Part shown: in pieces, positions 37,029 through 46,861 of the stretch
Position numbering within the stretch: the stretch's first letter is position 1
Layout of the letters: each line of letters starts with the position of its first letter
Assembly (NCBI RefSeq): GCF_021023085.1
Contig: NZ_PGCK01000010.1
Span: 1 to 64,000 of the forward strand
Length of the DNA stretch: 64,000 bases
Source: Methanooceanicella nereidis
Lineage (GTDB): Archaea; Halobacteriota; Methanocellia; Methanocellales; Methanocellaceae
Reading direction: 5' to 3'
Position numbers and translations under genes: made by a program
Notes under the pieces: generated by a model
Seen by the model: only the letters and a program-made list of their open reading frames with translations
Databases searched by the model: none
Told to the model about the DNA's origin: nothing

Positions 37029-37847
37029 ATGGATAAAAAACAAGATGATAATGAATATGACAGATGCATGATCGCGGAGCAGATAATTGAAAATCTCCCG
37101 TTTCCGGTCATAGCTATCGGCCTGGACAAGAGTATCATATACTTGAACGGCAAGGCAAAAAACATGATAGCAGGGCGGGACCTCCCATGCTATGAATCGC
37201 TTCTAAAAAATACGGCCCCGTGTATTGATTGCCCGATGGATAACGGATATTTTGATAAAAACCATGATCAAAAGACATTATACATGAAAAGTGATAGCCC
37301 GGGACATATTTTTAGGTCAATTTCTCCATTATATGCTGACGGGAAGCTCGAAGGAGTCATCGAGCAGATCGCTGAAATGACAGCTTCGGCACACATCGGG
37401 GTCGAAAAGAGCGATGTCAGTGTCATACAAAAGAAGCAAAGCGAGATGAAAGACATTTTCATGAGCATTATACCTGTGTTGACGCGAAAGGTGTGCCAGG
37501 GAGATAGAAACCTTGTCATTAAAGATATAGGGGACAGGGTCGAGGCATACATGGAGTCCGTGATCATGGAAAACATGCCGGATGACCGGACAAGATTAGC
37601 ATGCGTCTGTGAAATTTTCAATGAGATGGGAGGGAACTTCACTGCGGTCAACAGGGAGGACCACATAGAGATATCAGGCACAGTATGCCCCTGGGGCGAC
37701 GATGCAGTTAACAATCCGATATTATGCAACATAACTAAGATGATATTCTCTCGCTCGTTATACAAAGAAAAGTTACATGTCGACCTTGTGGAGTCGATAG
37801 GCAACAGAGATGACAGATGCCTTTTAAGGGCATATAGAAAGTTATGA
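37029..37847 (+). CDS. PAS-domain sensor with methanogen-type output domain
   Basis: The 272-residue protein has one PAS domain at about 12-120 (ENLPFPVIAIGLDKSIIYLNG, then FRSISPLYADGKLEGVIEQI). The C-terminal domain contains HIEISGTVCPWGDDAVNNPILC followed by ITKMIFSR, which resembles a methanogen-specific output domain (MetOD1-like). In PAS there are CIDCP and CYES cysteines that might sense redox or bind a cluster. No kinase or helix-turn-helix domain is present. Signal and target are unknown. Confidence 0.78.
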   Translation: MDKKQDDNEYDRCMIAEQIIENLPFPVIAIGLDKSIIYLNGKAKNMIAGRDLPCYESLLKNTAPCIDCPMDNGYFDKNHDQKTLYMKSDSPGHIFRSISPLYADGKLEGVIEQIAEMTASAHIGVEKSDVSVIQKKQSEMKDIFMSIIPVLTRKVCQGDRNLVIKDIGDRVEAYMESVIMENMPDDRTRLACVCEIFNEMGGNFTAVNREDHIEISGTVCPWGDDAVNNPILCNITKMIFSRSLYKEKLHVDLVESIGNRDDRCLLRAYRKL

Positions 37848-37925
37848 ACATGGAAAAAGTATTATTAGTGTATATCCTTGACCAATATTTTTGGGAATAA
37901 TGATTTATAGGGATCGGATAATTCT

Positions 37926-38390
37926 ATGATCGATATGTCAGGCACTAATGATAGATCATTGGTCGGCAAGTGCGGGATCTATTGCGGCAGTTGCCCCATC
38001 TATAGGTCGTATAAGGACAGGGATGATAAGACGGCTTTTGAATTATCGTTCGCGACAAGATGCACGATAGACCAGGTAAGATGCGAAGGCTGCGGATCAG
38101 ATGACAGATTCGTGCTGAGCCAAGGATGTTTCTACAGAAAATGCGCTGTGGAAAAAGGTTTGGCAGCGTGCGCGGAATGCGGCGATTACCCGTGTGAGAA
38201 GCTATCGTGGTTCTATGATGACGGCATAGCGAAAGAGAAGGAAGCCTCAAATAATTCGAACCGCATGAGGGAGACATCTATCGATGCATGGCTGGAAGAA
38301 GCGGATGATAGATGGCGATGCAAAAATTGTGACAGCCCTGTATCCATAGGAATTAAAAAATGCCATAAGTGCGGCCTGCCGGTTCAATGA
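37926..38390 (+). CDS. DUF3795 zinc-binding protein with C-terminal zinc ribbon
   Basis: The N-terminal 100 residues match DUF3795 (KCGIYCGSCPIY, RCEGCGSDD, CFYRKCAVEKGLAACAEC, YPCEKL), a cysteine-rich archaeal and clostridial family of unknown role. A separate zinc ribbon closes the protein (CKNCDSPVSIGIKKCHKC). The fusion of the two is slightly unusual. It is transcribed alone or after the PAS gene, 78 bases away. Confidence 0.88.
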   Translation: MIDMSGTNDRSLVGKCGIYCGSCPIYRSYKDRDDKTAFELSFATRCTIDQVRCEGCGSDDRFVLSQGCFYRKCAVEKGLAACAECGDYPCEKLSWFYDDGIAKEKEASNNSNRMRETSIDAWLEEADDRWRCKNCDSPVSIGIKKCHKCGLPVQ

Positions 38391-38478
38391 CCCATTGTAC
38401 TTTGGGCGATCTCACATGATCATTATTTTTTAGCATTTAACAAAAAATTCTTATGTGAAGCTATACATTTAGGCTCTG

Positions 38479-39567
38479 ATGACGTCGGTCAAAGAGGGTA
38501 AGGTCACTATCGAGATGGGAGAGGACGTTTTTTATAATCCCCGTATGGAAATGAACAGGGATATTAACGTAGCATGCATAACGGCCTTACCGGAAGTCTC
38601 GTCATACGTGGACGCGATGGCGGCCTCGGGCATACGAGGCATAAGAGTAAAGAAGGAAGTCCCCCGGCACATTGATGTGACTGTGAACGACCTTGAGGTA
38701 TCGGCTTACGAGCTTATAATGGCTAACGCCCGGAACAATGGCGTTAGCGTGAACGCTTCAAACATGGGAGCGAACACGCTGCTTTCATCGACACAGTTTG
38801 ATTTTGTCGACATCGACCCGTTCGGAACTCCCTCGCCGTATATAGATTCTGTCTGTAGATCGGCAAAAAAGGTGATGGGAATAACGGCAACGGACACTGC
38901 GCCGCTTTGCGGGGCTCATCTAAGGTCCGGTATGAGAAAATACGAGGCGTATCCGCTGAAAACGGAGTATCACTCCGAGATGGGCGTAAGGGTATTGCTG
39001 GGAAAAGTTGCCCGTGAGCTGGCGAAATATGACCGGGCTTTTAAGCCCTATCTATGCCATGCTACGGAGCATTATGTCAGGCTCTATCTTGGCGTTGAGT
39101 ACGGCGTTGTCAGCGCGGACAGGATGCTGGATGAAGTGGGCTTCATAGTCCACTGTTTTAAATGCCTTAACAGGTATAGTATCAAAGGCCTTGCGGTACA
39201 AGCGCCTGAAAGATGCCCCGTATGCGGTAGTAAAGTCCAGATAGGCGGACCCATGTGGCTGGGCAGGACCAGGGACAGGGAATTCGTCAGCAATGTGATA
39301 GAGATAATGGAAAAAGGGGAATTCAAGAAAAAAGAGCGCGCGATACGGATGCTGGGGATCATCAGGGAAGAGACGGAGGTCCCGACGTTCTTTGACCAGC
39401 ACAGGATATGCAAAGACCTTAAAGCTACGCCTACGGACATCAATACGCTGGTCGAAGCGCTGAAGGCAGAAGGATTTAGCGCTTCAAGAACGCATTATTC
39501 GGGCACGGGATTTAAGACTGATGCCCCAATAAATGTCGTTAAATCCATAATTACCAAATTTTCATAA
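38479..39567 (+). CDS. trm1: tRNA (guanine(26)-N(2))-dimethyltransferase
   Basis: Methylates guanine 26 of tRNA twice with S-adenosylmethionine. FVDIDPFGTPSPYIDS and ITATDTAPLCGAH are the family's catalytic motifs. FYNPRMEMNRDINV near the start is also diagnostic. The zinc cysteines are CFKCLNRY and CPVCGSK. Length of 362 residues is typical for archaea. It is the last gene before the MoxR operon, 156 bases away, and probably transcribed alone. Confidence 0.96.
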   Translation: MTSVKEGKVTIEMGEDVFYNPRMEMNRDINVACITALPEVSSYVDAMAASGIRGIRVKKEVPRHIDVTVNDLEVSAYELIMANARNNGVSVNASNMGANTLLSSTQFDFVDIDPFGTPSPYIDSVCRSAKKVMGITATDTAPLCGAHLRSGMRKYEAYPLKTEYHSEMGVRVLLGKVARELAKYDRAFKPYLCHATEHYVRLYLGVEYGVVSADRMLDEVGFIVHCFKCLNRYSIKGLAVQAPERCPVCGSKVQIGGPMWLGRTRDREFVSNVIEIMEKGEFKKKERAIRMLGIIREETEVPTFFDQHRICKDLKATPTDINTLVEALKAEGFSASRTHYSGTGFKTDAPINVVKSIITKFS

Positions 39568-39723
39568 ATTTCTACATTTTCTTAGAATAATATCGAAATT
39601 TTTCAATTAGTAATTTCAAAATTGCATTTATATTCGCCTTTTCTTATATCTTTATATACACGAAAGTTTATTTACTCTTATACTGATTATAATAAAAGCT
39701 ATCAGTGATTAATCGGTGAGCGT

Positions 39724-40752
39724 ATGGAAATACTATCGAACATATCAGCGCTATTCCATATATTCCTGCTTGTGTTAGTCTTATTGCTATCTATACTGGT
39801 CGTATTGCTAACGCCAAAGGTCAGAGAAATTGAGAACAACATGATAAAAACGATCTCATATATCATACTTGGTATATTGTCGTTCTCCCTTGTAGGGGTG
39901 GCTTTTAATCTATGGCAGCCTTCCGGCAGTGTTGATGCAGTGTCATTGCTTCAGCCGTATATGCAGTTTTATCCGATATTCATATTATCGATAGCCCTGT
40001 CGGCAGTCATACTTGTCACATATATGGAAAAAGAGAGATACGGCCATATCTTTGCGGGCGCAGGATTTGCCGTGCTTCTACCAGATATTCTAACTTATAT
40101 TCATTATGGAAGATATGACCTTGTATTGCTGGGATTCGCACTGTGGGCGATAATCCCGACCTTATGGGTACGAATGTGGAAGGATAATATCTATGAGCCG
40201 ACAACATTTAAGGAAAAAGCGATAATAGCCTTAAAGGCGGCTATACTAACATATCCGGTATACATCACTACAGGACTTGTCGCGATATTCGGAGAAAGCC
40301 AGAGGAGCATCGACCCGGCGGTCATGTCCTCGCTTACCACGAACATGCAGAACATTGTCTGGTTCGTATTGATCACGTTATGGCTATACCTGCTGATCAA
40401 TACATTGATCGTATCCATCATGTTCGTCATACACGACCTCGCTATCCACACGTTAAATATCAGGAGGGTGGTCACTCCAAAGCAGGACATCCAGTATATC
40501 AAGGAACAGCAGGTCATAATAAAGCGCCAGGAGAAGAAGGAAAGACCGGACGCATACAAGGGCCTTATAGAGGAAATGAGCGTATTCCATAAGTATCTGG
40601 ACCAGGTCGACAGGCTCAGGGCGGCATCGACGATAGCCAGGTTCAAGAATGAATACCAGACAATAGCCGCAAGGTACAACGATGGGTCAAAAGCTGAGGC
40701 GGAAAGGATAATAAAATCACTGGACCAAGAGTTTAAGAGAAGGTATGCTTAA
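39724..40752 (+). CDS. Six-helix membrane protein with cytoplasmic coiled-coil, MoxR-linked
   Basis: I do not recognise the family. About six membrane helices occupy residues 8-240 (LFHIFLLVLVLLLSILVVLL, SYIILGILSFSLVGV, FYPIFILSIALSAVILV and others). The last 100 residues are charged and likely coiled-coil (IKEQQVIIKRQEKKERPD, DQVDRLRAASTIARF). The gene ends 26 bases before the MoxR ATPase gene and is followed by the vWA gene. I infer that it anchors the pair at the membrane or is their client. Confidence 0.8.
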   Translation: MEILSNISALFHIFLLVLVLLLSILVVLLTPKVREIENNMIKTISYIILGILSFSLVGVAFNLWQPSGSVDAVSLLQPYMQFYPIFILSIALSAVILVTYMEKERYGHIFAGAGFAVLLPDILTYIHYGRYDLVLLGFALWAIIPTLWVRMWKDNIYEPTTFKEKAIIALKAAILTYPVYITTGLVAIFGESQRSIDPAVMSSLTTNMQNIVWFVLITLWLYLLINTLIVSIMFVIHDLAIHTLNIRRVVTPKQDIQYIKEQQVIIKRQEKKERPDAYKGLIEEMSVFHKYLDQVDRLRAASTIARFKNEYQTIAARYNDGSKAEAERIIKSLDQEFKRRYA

Positions 40753-40778
40753 TAAAGCATATTTAAGAAGGAATAAAA

Positions 40779-41657
40779 ATGGCACTGTTGAAACGCGATG
40801 ACCTGATCAAAATAATTGAAACTTGTCAAATAAAGGGGCAGGACGAAGCCATTATCAGAGCTTTGATGTATATCAACCTCGGTTATCCTATCATGCTTTA
40901 CGGCCCCCCGGGGAACGGTAAGACAACCATAGCCGAGCATATATTACGCTATATATCAGGCGGGGACAACTATCACCGTATCGAAGCCACTGAAGGCATG
41001 ACAGAATACCATACCATCGGCGGTTTCCACCCGCTCTCCATGTCAGGTAACCCGGAGCTGTCAAAACAATTTGTCTATAAGGACGGCGTTATAACCCGTG
41101 CGCTTGTCGAAAGTAAGAACTTATTGATCGACGAGTTCACCCGGGCGCCAACGACAGCTTATTCCGGTCTTTTCATGCTTTTATCCACAGGAAAACTTCC
41201 CCTGGAATACAGGGAAGAGATCCTTATGAGACCCAACGACTGGGTCCTTATCGTAACGGCCAACCTTGGCGATGAAGGTACCTTTAAGATGAGCGCCGCG
41301 TTAAAGCGCAGGTTTATCCCGATCTTCGTGGGATACACGAGCAGGTACACGGAAGAAAAGATAATAAGAATGTATACGCCCGACCTCGACCCCATGATCG
41401 CAAACTCCATACTTGATTTTGCAGAGGAGACAAGAAGGCTATGGCAGGAAGATAAAGCGCTGCCGCAGGGTCTTTCTACGGACGGTGTCATCAAGATGGC
41501 CAGATATTGCGACTTATCCATCTCAGAGGGCCTTGACCCCAAGACAGCGTTTACCGATGCAGCGATGCACCAGGGCGTCGTCATTGCGGACGAGACCGAT
41601 TATGTATCGCTACAGACAGTGAATGAATTAGCCCTAAAGATAGCAAGCAGGCTGTAG
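40779..41657 (+). CDS. MoxR-family AAA+ ATPase
   Basis: The 292-residue ATPase has Walker A GPPGNGKT at 42-49, Walker B near NLLIDEFTRAP, sensor 1 in LIVTANLGDEG and an arginine finger region ALKRRFIPIF. MoxR proteins act as chaperones that remodel or insert metal into a client with help from a vWA protein. The lid domain is short. It lies in an operon between the membrane protein and the vWA gene, which starts one base after its stop codon. Confidence 0.93.
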   Translation: MALLKRDDLIKIIETCQIKGQDEAIIRALMYINLGYPIMLYGPPGNGKTTIAEHILRYISGGDNYHRIEATEGMTEYHTIGGFHPLSMSGNPELSKQFVYKDGVITRALVESKNLLIDEFTRAPTTAYSGLFMLLSTGKLPLEYREEILMRPNDWVLIVTANLGDEGTFKMSAALKRRFIPIFVGYTSRYTEEKIIRMYTPDLDPMIANSILDFAEETRRLWQEDKALPQGLSTDGVIKMARYCDLSISEGLDPKTAFTDAAMHQGVVIADETDYVSLQTVNELALKIASRL

Positions 41658-41658
41658 T

Positions 41659-42564
41659 ATGATATTTGCGGACGAGCAAAAGCTGCTCGAGGCATGCGCT
41701 TACTGTACAAAGGATCCGAATGATGTGCATGCTTACGAAGATTTCTTGAACGGCTGCCGTTCGATAGGCAGGAATTTTTTAAGGCTATACCAGATTATGC
41801 CGCCGACAATAGAGCGGATGGTATATACAGGTTATTGCGGGAATGGCATCATCAGCCAGCACAAGACAATGTCAGGTTTTTGCAGCAGCGGCAGAAGCCT
41901 GGACAATGTAATTTCCAGGTACAGGGTAAGGGATATAAAAAAGATCCATCTTGCGATAATGTACGATGACTCGAACTCGATGACAGCATGGTGGAGAAAC
42001 CAAACGATGGCGGCCACGATCCCAGAAAGCAGGTCGCCTCAGACATATTCTAAGATCGCGTGCATATCGCTCATGGAAGGCCTATCCAGGAACATGGACA
42101 TGAACCTGTGGACTTTCGGAAGCAAAGCGGACGGGCCTTTTAACATAGATAACAACATGTATAAGGAGCTTTTAATCAGAAATGGCTCGGGCGGCACCAG
42201 GCTTGATCTTGCCCTTGAATCCGTCATTGATTTTGGGTGGGATAAAAAATCGGGCATCAAGATACTTATCGTGCTTACGGACGGCATTCCAGAGATGGGA
42301 AGGAGCGTTTACGACGAGGATGTCATGATAAACATAAAAACCCTGGACCTGCTGCAGGACATGTTGAACAAGAAAGTGAAAGTGCTATACCTCCAGCTGT
42401 TGACCGATGAGTCGCGGAAATTTAAAAAGAGCGGCGGCTACACGATGAAGGAGTTCGGCAAGAACCTGGAAAAAATGGGCTGTAACGTTATCAATGTAGA
42501 TACGGCTTCCAGGATCAGTGATTCGCTGTTTAACGGGCTTTATTCGGTCGTTAAAAAGTTATGA
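41659..42564 (+). CDS. von Willebrand A domain protein, MoxR partner
   Basis: The metal-ion adhesion site is complete in outline: DDSNS at 103-107, GSGGTRLD later, and VLTDGIPEMG as the third loop. The first 90 residues are helical with four cysteines (EACAYC, YTGYCGNG, SGFCSSG) that might bind metal. No signal peptide, so it acts in the cytoplasm with the ATPase. Spacing of one base to the ATPase gene indicates translational coupling and a stoichiometric pair. Confidence 0.9.
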   Translation: MIFADEQKLLEACAYCTKDPNDVHAYEDFLNGCRSIGRNFLRLYQIMPPTIERMVYTGYCGNGIISQHKTMSGFCSSGRSLDNVISRYRVRDIKKIHLAIMYDDSNSMTAWWRNQTMAATIPESRSPQTYSKIACISLMEGLSRNMDMNLWTFGSKADGPFNIDNNMYKELLIRNGSGGTRLDLALESVIDFGWDKKSGIKILIVLTDGIPEMGRSVYDEDVMINIKTLDLLQDMLNKKVKVLYLQLLTDESRKFKKSGGYTMKEFGKNLEKMGCNVINVDTASRISDSLFNGLYSVVKKL

Positions 42565-42812
42565 AAAAACTTCATTTTAAAAAATCTCTTTTGAACAGGC
42601 ATCGTATTTTATGCCTGACCGGATTTACATAAAAGCGCCTCTTTATAGTATACTATCTTTTAAAATAATACCGATAAGTAAGATAAAATCAATGTGAATA
42701 AATTTATTATAAATATATTGATATTCTAAAAATAGACTGGCAGTTACGGCTTTTTTATAAGTGCAAAGTTATAAATGATTTTATGCCAGATTACTACCTG
42801 GTGATATTTTTG

Positions 42813-44183
42813 ATGCGCGTTGTCCAAAACGCATTACAGGGCAGAGCCGATTATTTTGACATAAGGATCACTGACGTGACGAACACGATCCTTGAGCTAA
42901 AGAAAAACGAAGTCTCTAAGGCTATCTCGGGAAAAGATACCGGAGCCTGCGTACGTGTTTTATATGGCGGTGCATGGGGATTTGCCAGCACACCGGATAT
43001 TAGCGAGGAGTCGATCAGGGACGCTGCAGACAAGGCCGCCAGGATCGCCAGGGGAGTGAGCGAGAGCGTAAAAGAAAAGACAGAACTTGCTGCCGTTAAG
43101 CCTGTGATCGATGAAGTCACTATAGAAATGAAAAAGAGCATCATGGACACTTCTATTGAAAAGAAACTTGACCTGTTATTATCCACGTTCGACGTCGTGA
43201 AAGATTATGATTTTATCGTGAACTCGACAGCATCCTATAAGGACACGTATACTGTCGAAGAGTTCTATTCATCCGAGGGAACTTCACTTGTCATGCGGAG
43301 CCCTAACGTCTTATGGTCTCTGGAACTTGTGGGCAAAAAAGACGGCCAGCTACAATCCGTGAGGCGCCGTATAGGTAACACGAAAGGATTCGAGGCTTTT
43401 GACGGAGATCATCATTTAGACTGTTCGAGAGATGCAGTGGCATCGCTTGTATCCCTGCTTAACGGTAAATCCCCGCCATCTGGCAAATTGCCAGTGATCG
43501 CTGACCCGGAGCTGACCGGGGTGTTCGCGCATGAGGCGGTCGGGCATGCCTCCGAGGGTGACCTCGTCACCACAGGGAACTCATGTTTTGAGAATAAGAT
43601 CGGAGAGAAAATAGGCAACTCGATAGTGACGATAAAGGACGATGCCACCATCCCGGGCCTTTTCGGCAGCTATGTCTACGATGATGAAGGTGTCAGGACA
43701 AGGACCAAGGTACTTATCAAGGACGGCATACTGAACGAGTTCATACTCAGCAGGGAGACGGCGAAAAAACTGAACATGGAGCCAAATGGCGGCGCCAGGG
43801 CAGAATCATACCACGGAAGGCCTCTTGTCAGGATGAGCAACACGTTCATCGAAAGGGGAGACTCGTCGTTCAGGGAAATGCTGGAAGAGACAAGGCATGG
43901 AGTTTACTTAAAAGGCACAAGAGGCGGACAGGTCAATACCTCTCAGGGATACTTTCAGTTTAATGCCCAGGAGGCTTACCTGATAGAGGACGGAGAGTTG
44001 AAAACCCCGTTAAGGGATGTGTCCCTTTCAGGCCATACGCTGGAGATATTAAGCCTTATAGACATGGTCGGGGAAGACCTTAGCCTGGGTCATGCAGGGC
44101 TTTGCGGAAAAGGACAGACAGTGCCCGTCGGGGACGGCGGCCCGCATATAAGGATATCCGAATGTGTCGTAGGAGGCCGTTAA
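42813..44183 (+). CDS. tldD: TldD metalloprotease
   Basis: TldD and TldE form a heteromeric zinc protease that cleaves unfolded or modified peptides, known from microcin B17 maturation. The zinc-binding HEAVGH (HExxxH) is encoded at 43530-43547, followed by ASEGD. GARAESYHGRP and QGYFQFNAQEAYLIEDGE are the conserved later blocks. The frame reaches back to 42783, but ATG 42813 has GGTGA upstream and fits the family N terminus. TldE follows with no gap. No peptide substrate gene is adjacent. Confidence 0.94.
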   Translation: MRVVQNALQGRADYFDIRITDVTNTILELKKNEVSKAISGKDTGACVRVLYGGAWGFASTPDISEESIRDAADKAARIARGVSESVKEKTELAAVKPVIDEVTIEMKKSIMDTSIEKKLDLLLSTFDVVKDYDFIVNSTASYKDTYTVEEFYSSEGTSLVMRSPNVLWSLELVGKKDGQLQSVRRRIGNTKGFEAFDGDHHLDCSRDAVASLVSLLNGKSPPSGKLPVIADPELTGVFAHEAVGHASEGDLVTTGNSCFENKIGEKIGNSIVTIKDDATIPGLFGSYVYDDEGVRTRTKVLIKDGILNEFILSRETAKKLNMEPNGGARAESYHGRPLVRMSNTFIERGDSSFREMLEETRHGVYLKGTRGGQVNTSQGYFQFNAQEAYLIEDGELKTPLRDVSLSGHTLEILSLIDMVGEDLSLGHAGLCGKGQTVPVGDGGPHIRISECVVGGR

Positions 44184-45542
44184 ATGAGAGAGGAATTGAT
44201 CAGGATAGCAAATCGTGTCGTCGACCTTGCGATAGAGTCCGACATAGAATGCGAGGCATTCGTTCAGAAAAAGAGGTACAACAGCATCACAGTCGAAGGC
44301 GGGAAGATAACATTCGGATCCCAGGACGGCGACTACGGGATAGGCATAAGGATAATTGAAAAACACCGTACAGGATTTGCCTATTGCACTGAAAAAACCA
44401 TCCCGTTCGGTCTTAAGCAAGCCCTCCAGGTCGCAAGGTTCAGTAAGCCTGGCAAGTATGAGTTCCATGATAATACCGACTACAAGGGGACCAGGTCAAT
44501 ATATGATAACAAGATCGCAACGCTGGTCTCAGAGGAAGGCATAAACCTTGCACAGGACATTATAGACGGCGCATCTTTCGATAAGAGGGTGCTCCCTTCG
44601 AGAGGCGGCATGAGCTTCGGCGTCATGTCATATGCCATAGCGAACTCGAAAGGCGTCTCAGTATATGATGAGGGCACGGTCATAGGCGGATATATGATGT
44701 CAGTCCTTAAGGATGGCGACGTGGTCACGAACGGCGATGAATCGATGGCCTCCAGAGAGCTTGACTTTAATTTCGAGGAGATAGGCCATACCGCTACGGA
44801 ACGGGCGATAGCGCAACTCGGGCAAAAACCGATCGAGACCGCTACGATGACGGTCATCATGAAGCCGGACGCCGCATATGACATACTGGCAAATACGGTC
44901 ATACCGGCGCTTTACGGCGGCGCCGTCAAAAAGAATGAATCTGTTTACGCGGAAAAGATGGGCGAGAAAGTCGCATCGGAGTCAATAGACATCGTGGATG
45001 ATGCCACACATCTTAAAGGCCTTAATACGTTCGTGATGGATGAAGAAGGGTATCCCAGCCGGCGTAACGTCCTTGTAGAGGACGGCATACTCAACTCTTT
45101 CCTGTACGACAGCTTCACAGCCATAGAGTGCGACGCGAAGCCGACGGGCAACGCCATGCATGCGGACAGGTTTACATCGGGTACGACATATAAGGTCGCG
45201 CCTTCCACCTGCGCGCGTAATTTTATCCTCGAAGGTGAGACGATGCCTGAAGAGGAAATGATAAGGGATATAAAGCACGGCATAATAGTCGAAAACGTGC
45301 TTGGAGCCCATACGGCGAACAAGGCGAGCGGGGATTTCTCGGTAGCCATATACTCAGGATATATGATAAAGGATGGCGACATAGCCTATCCGATCAAGGG
45401 CGGCATGATAGGCGGAAATATGCCAAACATGCTTCTGAACGCGTTCCTTGCTGACAATTACAGGGTCGTGGAGTCAGGTGTCTCGCCTGCAAGCGGCTAT
45501 ATACCGAGCATAAAGTTCGAGAATGTCAAGGTTTCCGGCTAA
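44184..45542 (+). CDS. tldE: TldE/PmbA metalloprotease subunit
   Basis: The 452-residue partner of TldD lacks the HExxxH zinc site, as is usual. Family blocks include FVQKKRYNSITVEGGKITFG near the N terminus, SESIDIVDDATHLKG, RNVLVEDGILNSFLYD and SGDFSVAIYSGYMIKDGD. The start codon directly follows the TldD stop, so both are made in fixed ratio. A T-rich tract after the stop (45560-45575) probably ends the transcript. Confidence 0.93.
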   Translation: MREELIRIANRVVDLAIESDIECEAFVQKKRYNSITVEGGKITFGSQDGDYGIGIRIIEKHRTGFAYCTEKTIPFGLKQALQVARFSKPGKYEFHDNTDYKGTRSIYDNKIATLVSEEGINLAQDIIDGASFDKRVLPSRGGMSFGVMSYAIANSKGVSVYDEGTVIGGYMMSVLKDGDVVTNGDESMASRELDFNFEEIGHTATERAIAQLGQKPIETATMTVIMKPDAAYDILANTVIPALYGGAVKKNESVYAEKMGEKVASESIDIVDDATHLKGLNTFVMDEEGYPSRRNVLVEDGILNSFLYDSFTAIECDAKPTGNAMHADRFTSGTTYKVAPSTCARNFILEGETMPEEEMIRDIKHGIIVENVLGAHTANKASGDFSVAIYSGYMIKDGDIAYPIKGGMIGGNMPNMLLNAFLADNYRVVESGVSPASGYIPSIKFENVKVSG

Positions 45543-45648
45543 ATGCCGGCATCCGCCTTTTTATTTATTTCTTTTTCTGACCGCGATATCTTAGTGAATA
45601 CAAAACATTTTATATATACTCATTATATATTAATATGGGGAAGCCATC

Positions 45649-46812
45649 ATGGGTTATACGCTAAGGATAGCGGTCACTGTATTAGCATGTTTGATATTGA
45701 TCATATCACTTCCTGTCGCTATGTGCGCAGACAATGGCGTTAAAGTCTATATGCCGACGACAAGCACCGTCACCGTGGACCAGATACCTTTTATTTATAA
45801 CGGGTCCTTTGTCGTCCTGAATGACGGCCACAGGGACGGAGTATATACAATAAGGGTCTCGGTGGATTACCCTGACTCCATAAGATGGGTCAATATCAGC
45901 AGATCGGTATTTGTTCTAAAGCCCGGAGAGACTGAGATCGTCCATTTCAGCATCGGCATATTGCCCGACCAGGCGCAGCCCGGATATTATGACTTTATCT
46001 TTACTCCGACACTTCTTCCCGACCAGGTCGAGCCATATATGGACCCGTTCGCTAATTATGTATCCATCATCGATAAGTTCAGGTTCACTGTCATCATTCC
46101 GGATACGCTCGGCGCAAGCCTGATGTCATATCCTGAAGAGGCTCCGCCTGGCACACCGGTCGTATTTGAAGAAGACGCTGACGGCAGGAAAGATCTCATA
46201 CAATATCCCGCACCCCTTGATGAAGACAGGACCGTGACCCTGATTGATCGGGCCATAAGGCTGAATTCACCGGGGAATACGGTCGTAGGCGAAACAGTGC
46301 CTTTATCAGTGACAATATTCAGGGAGATGACCGACGCAGGCATAACGATAATGTGCGTGTCCCCGGACGGTACTTTATATCCCGTAGAGGATAATAGCTT
46401 CACCTTTGATAGAGAGGGTAAATGGGCGGCCATAGTGCTCGTAGGCAACGAGATATTACTGGGAAAGCCCATTGATGTAGTAAGCGGTCGTGCTCTTTTC
46501 ACAATTCCCGATATGGGCACTTTGATGGCGGCGTTAGCGCTGCTACTCCTGTTATCAGTCATACCGATATGGATATTCACCGGACGTAGAGAAAAAATAG
46601 TAACTGAAGACCCGTATTCGGATATATCCTATAAGGCATACGTAGTAAAGAAGTATATGGGCAAGTTTGATAAGAGCAGGCTAAAAAGGACCATAGACTT
46701 CCTCTGGGATGAATACAATGACCTGCTGAAGCAGGGCGTGGAAGGCAGGAAGGAAGAGGCCAGGGCATCACTGGAAGAGCTGAGAAGGCTGGCAAAGCCC
46801 GAGAAAAATTGA
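45649..46812 (+). CDS. Membrane-anchored extracellular protein, function unknown
   Basis: A signal peptide (residues 1-26, ending CADNG) leads to about 260 extracellular residues with Ig-like beta strands (VDQIPFIYNGSFVVLN, GDVYTIRVSVD-type strands, KPGETEIVHFSIG). Near residues 285-308 a membrane helix follows (LMAALALLLLLSVIPIWIF), and then a charged cytoplasmic tail of 75 residues with likely helices. I recognise no family. GGGGAAG precedes the ATG. It follows TldE by 106 bases and may serve as a surface sensor or adhesin; that is a guess. Confidence 0.78.
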   Translation: MGYTLRIAVTVLACLILIISLPVAMCADNGVKVYMPTTSTVTVDQIPFIYNGSFVVLNDGHRDGVYTIRVSVDYPDSIRWVNISRSVFVLKPGETEIVHFSIGILPDQAQPGYYDFIFTPTLLPDQVEPYMDPFANYVSIIDKFRFTVIIPDTLGASLMSYPEEAPPGTPVVFEEDADGRKDLIQYPAPLDEDRTVTLIDRAIRLNSPGNTVVGETVPLSVTIFREMTDAGITIMCVSPDGTLYPVEDNSFTFDREGKWAAIVLVGNEILLGKPIDVVSGRALFTIPDMGTLMAALALLLLLSVIPIWIFTGRREKIVTEDPYSDISYKAYVVKKYMGKFDKSRLKRTIDFLWDEYNDLLKQGVEGRKEEARASLEELRRLAKPEKN

Positions 46813-46861
46813 TGCCGGTCCAGTATATGAAAGCGCACAAAGGGTATAAGGGTTGACTTAC

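Noticed and set aside
42783-44183. TldD/TldE as part of a modified-peptide cluster with the radical SAM gene at 10038
   Set aside because: The genes are over 30 kb apart and no precursor peptide is near either of them.
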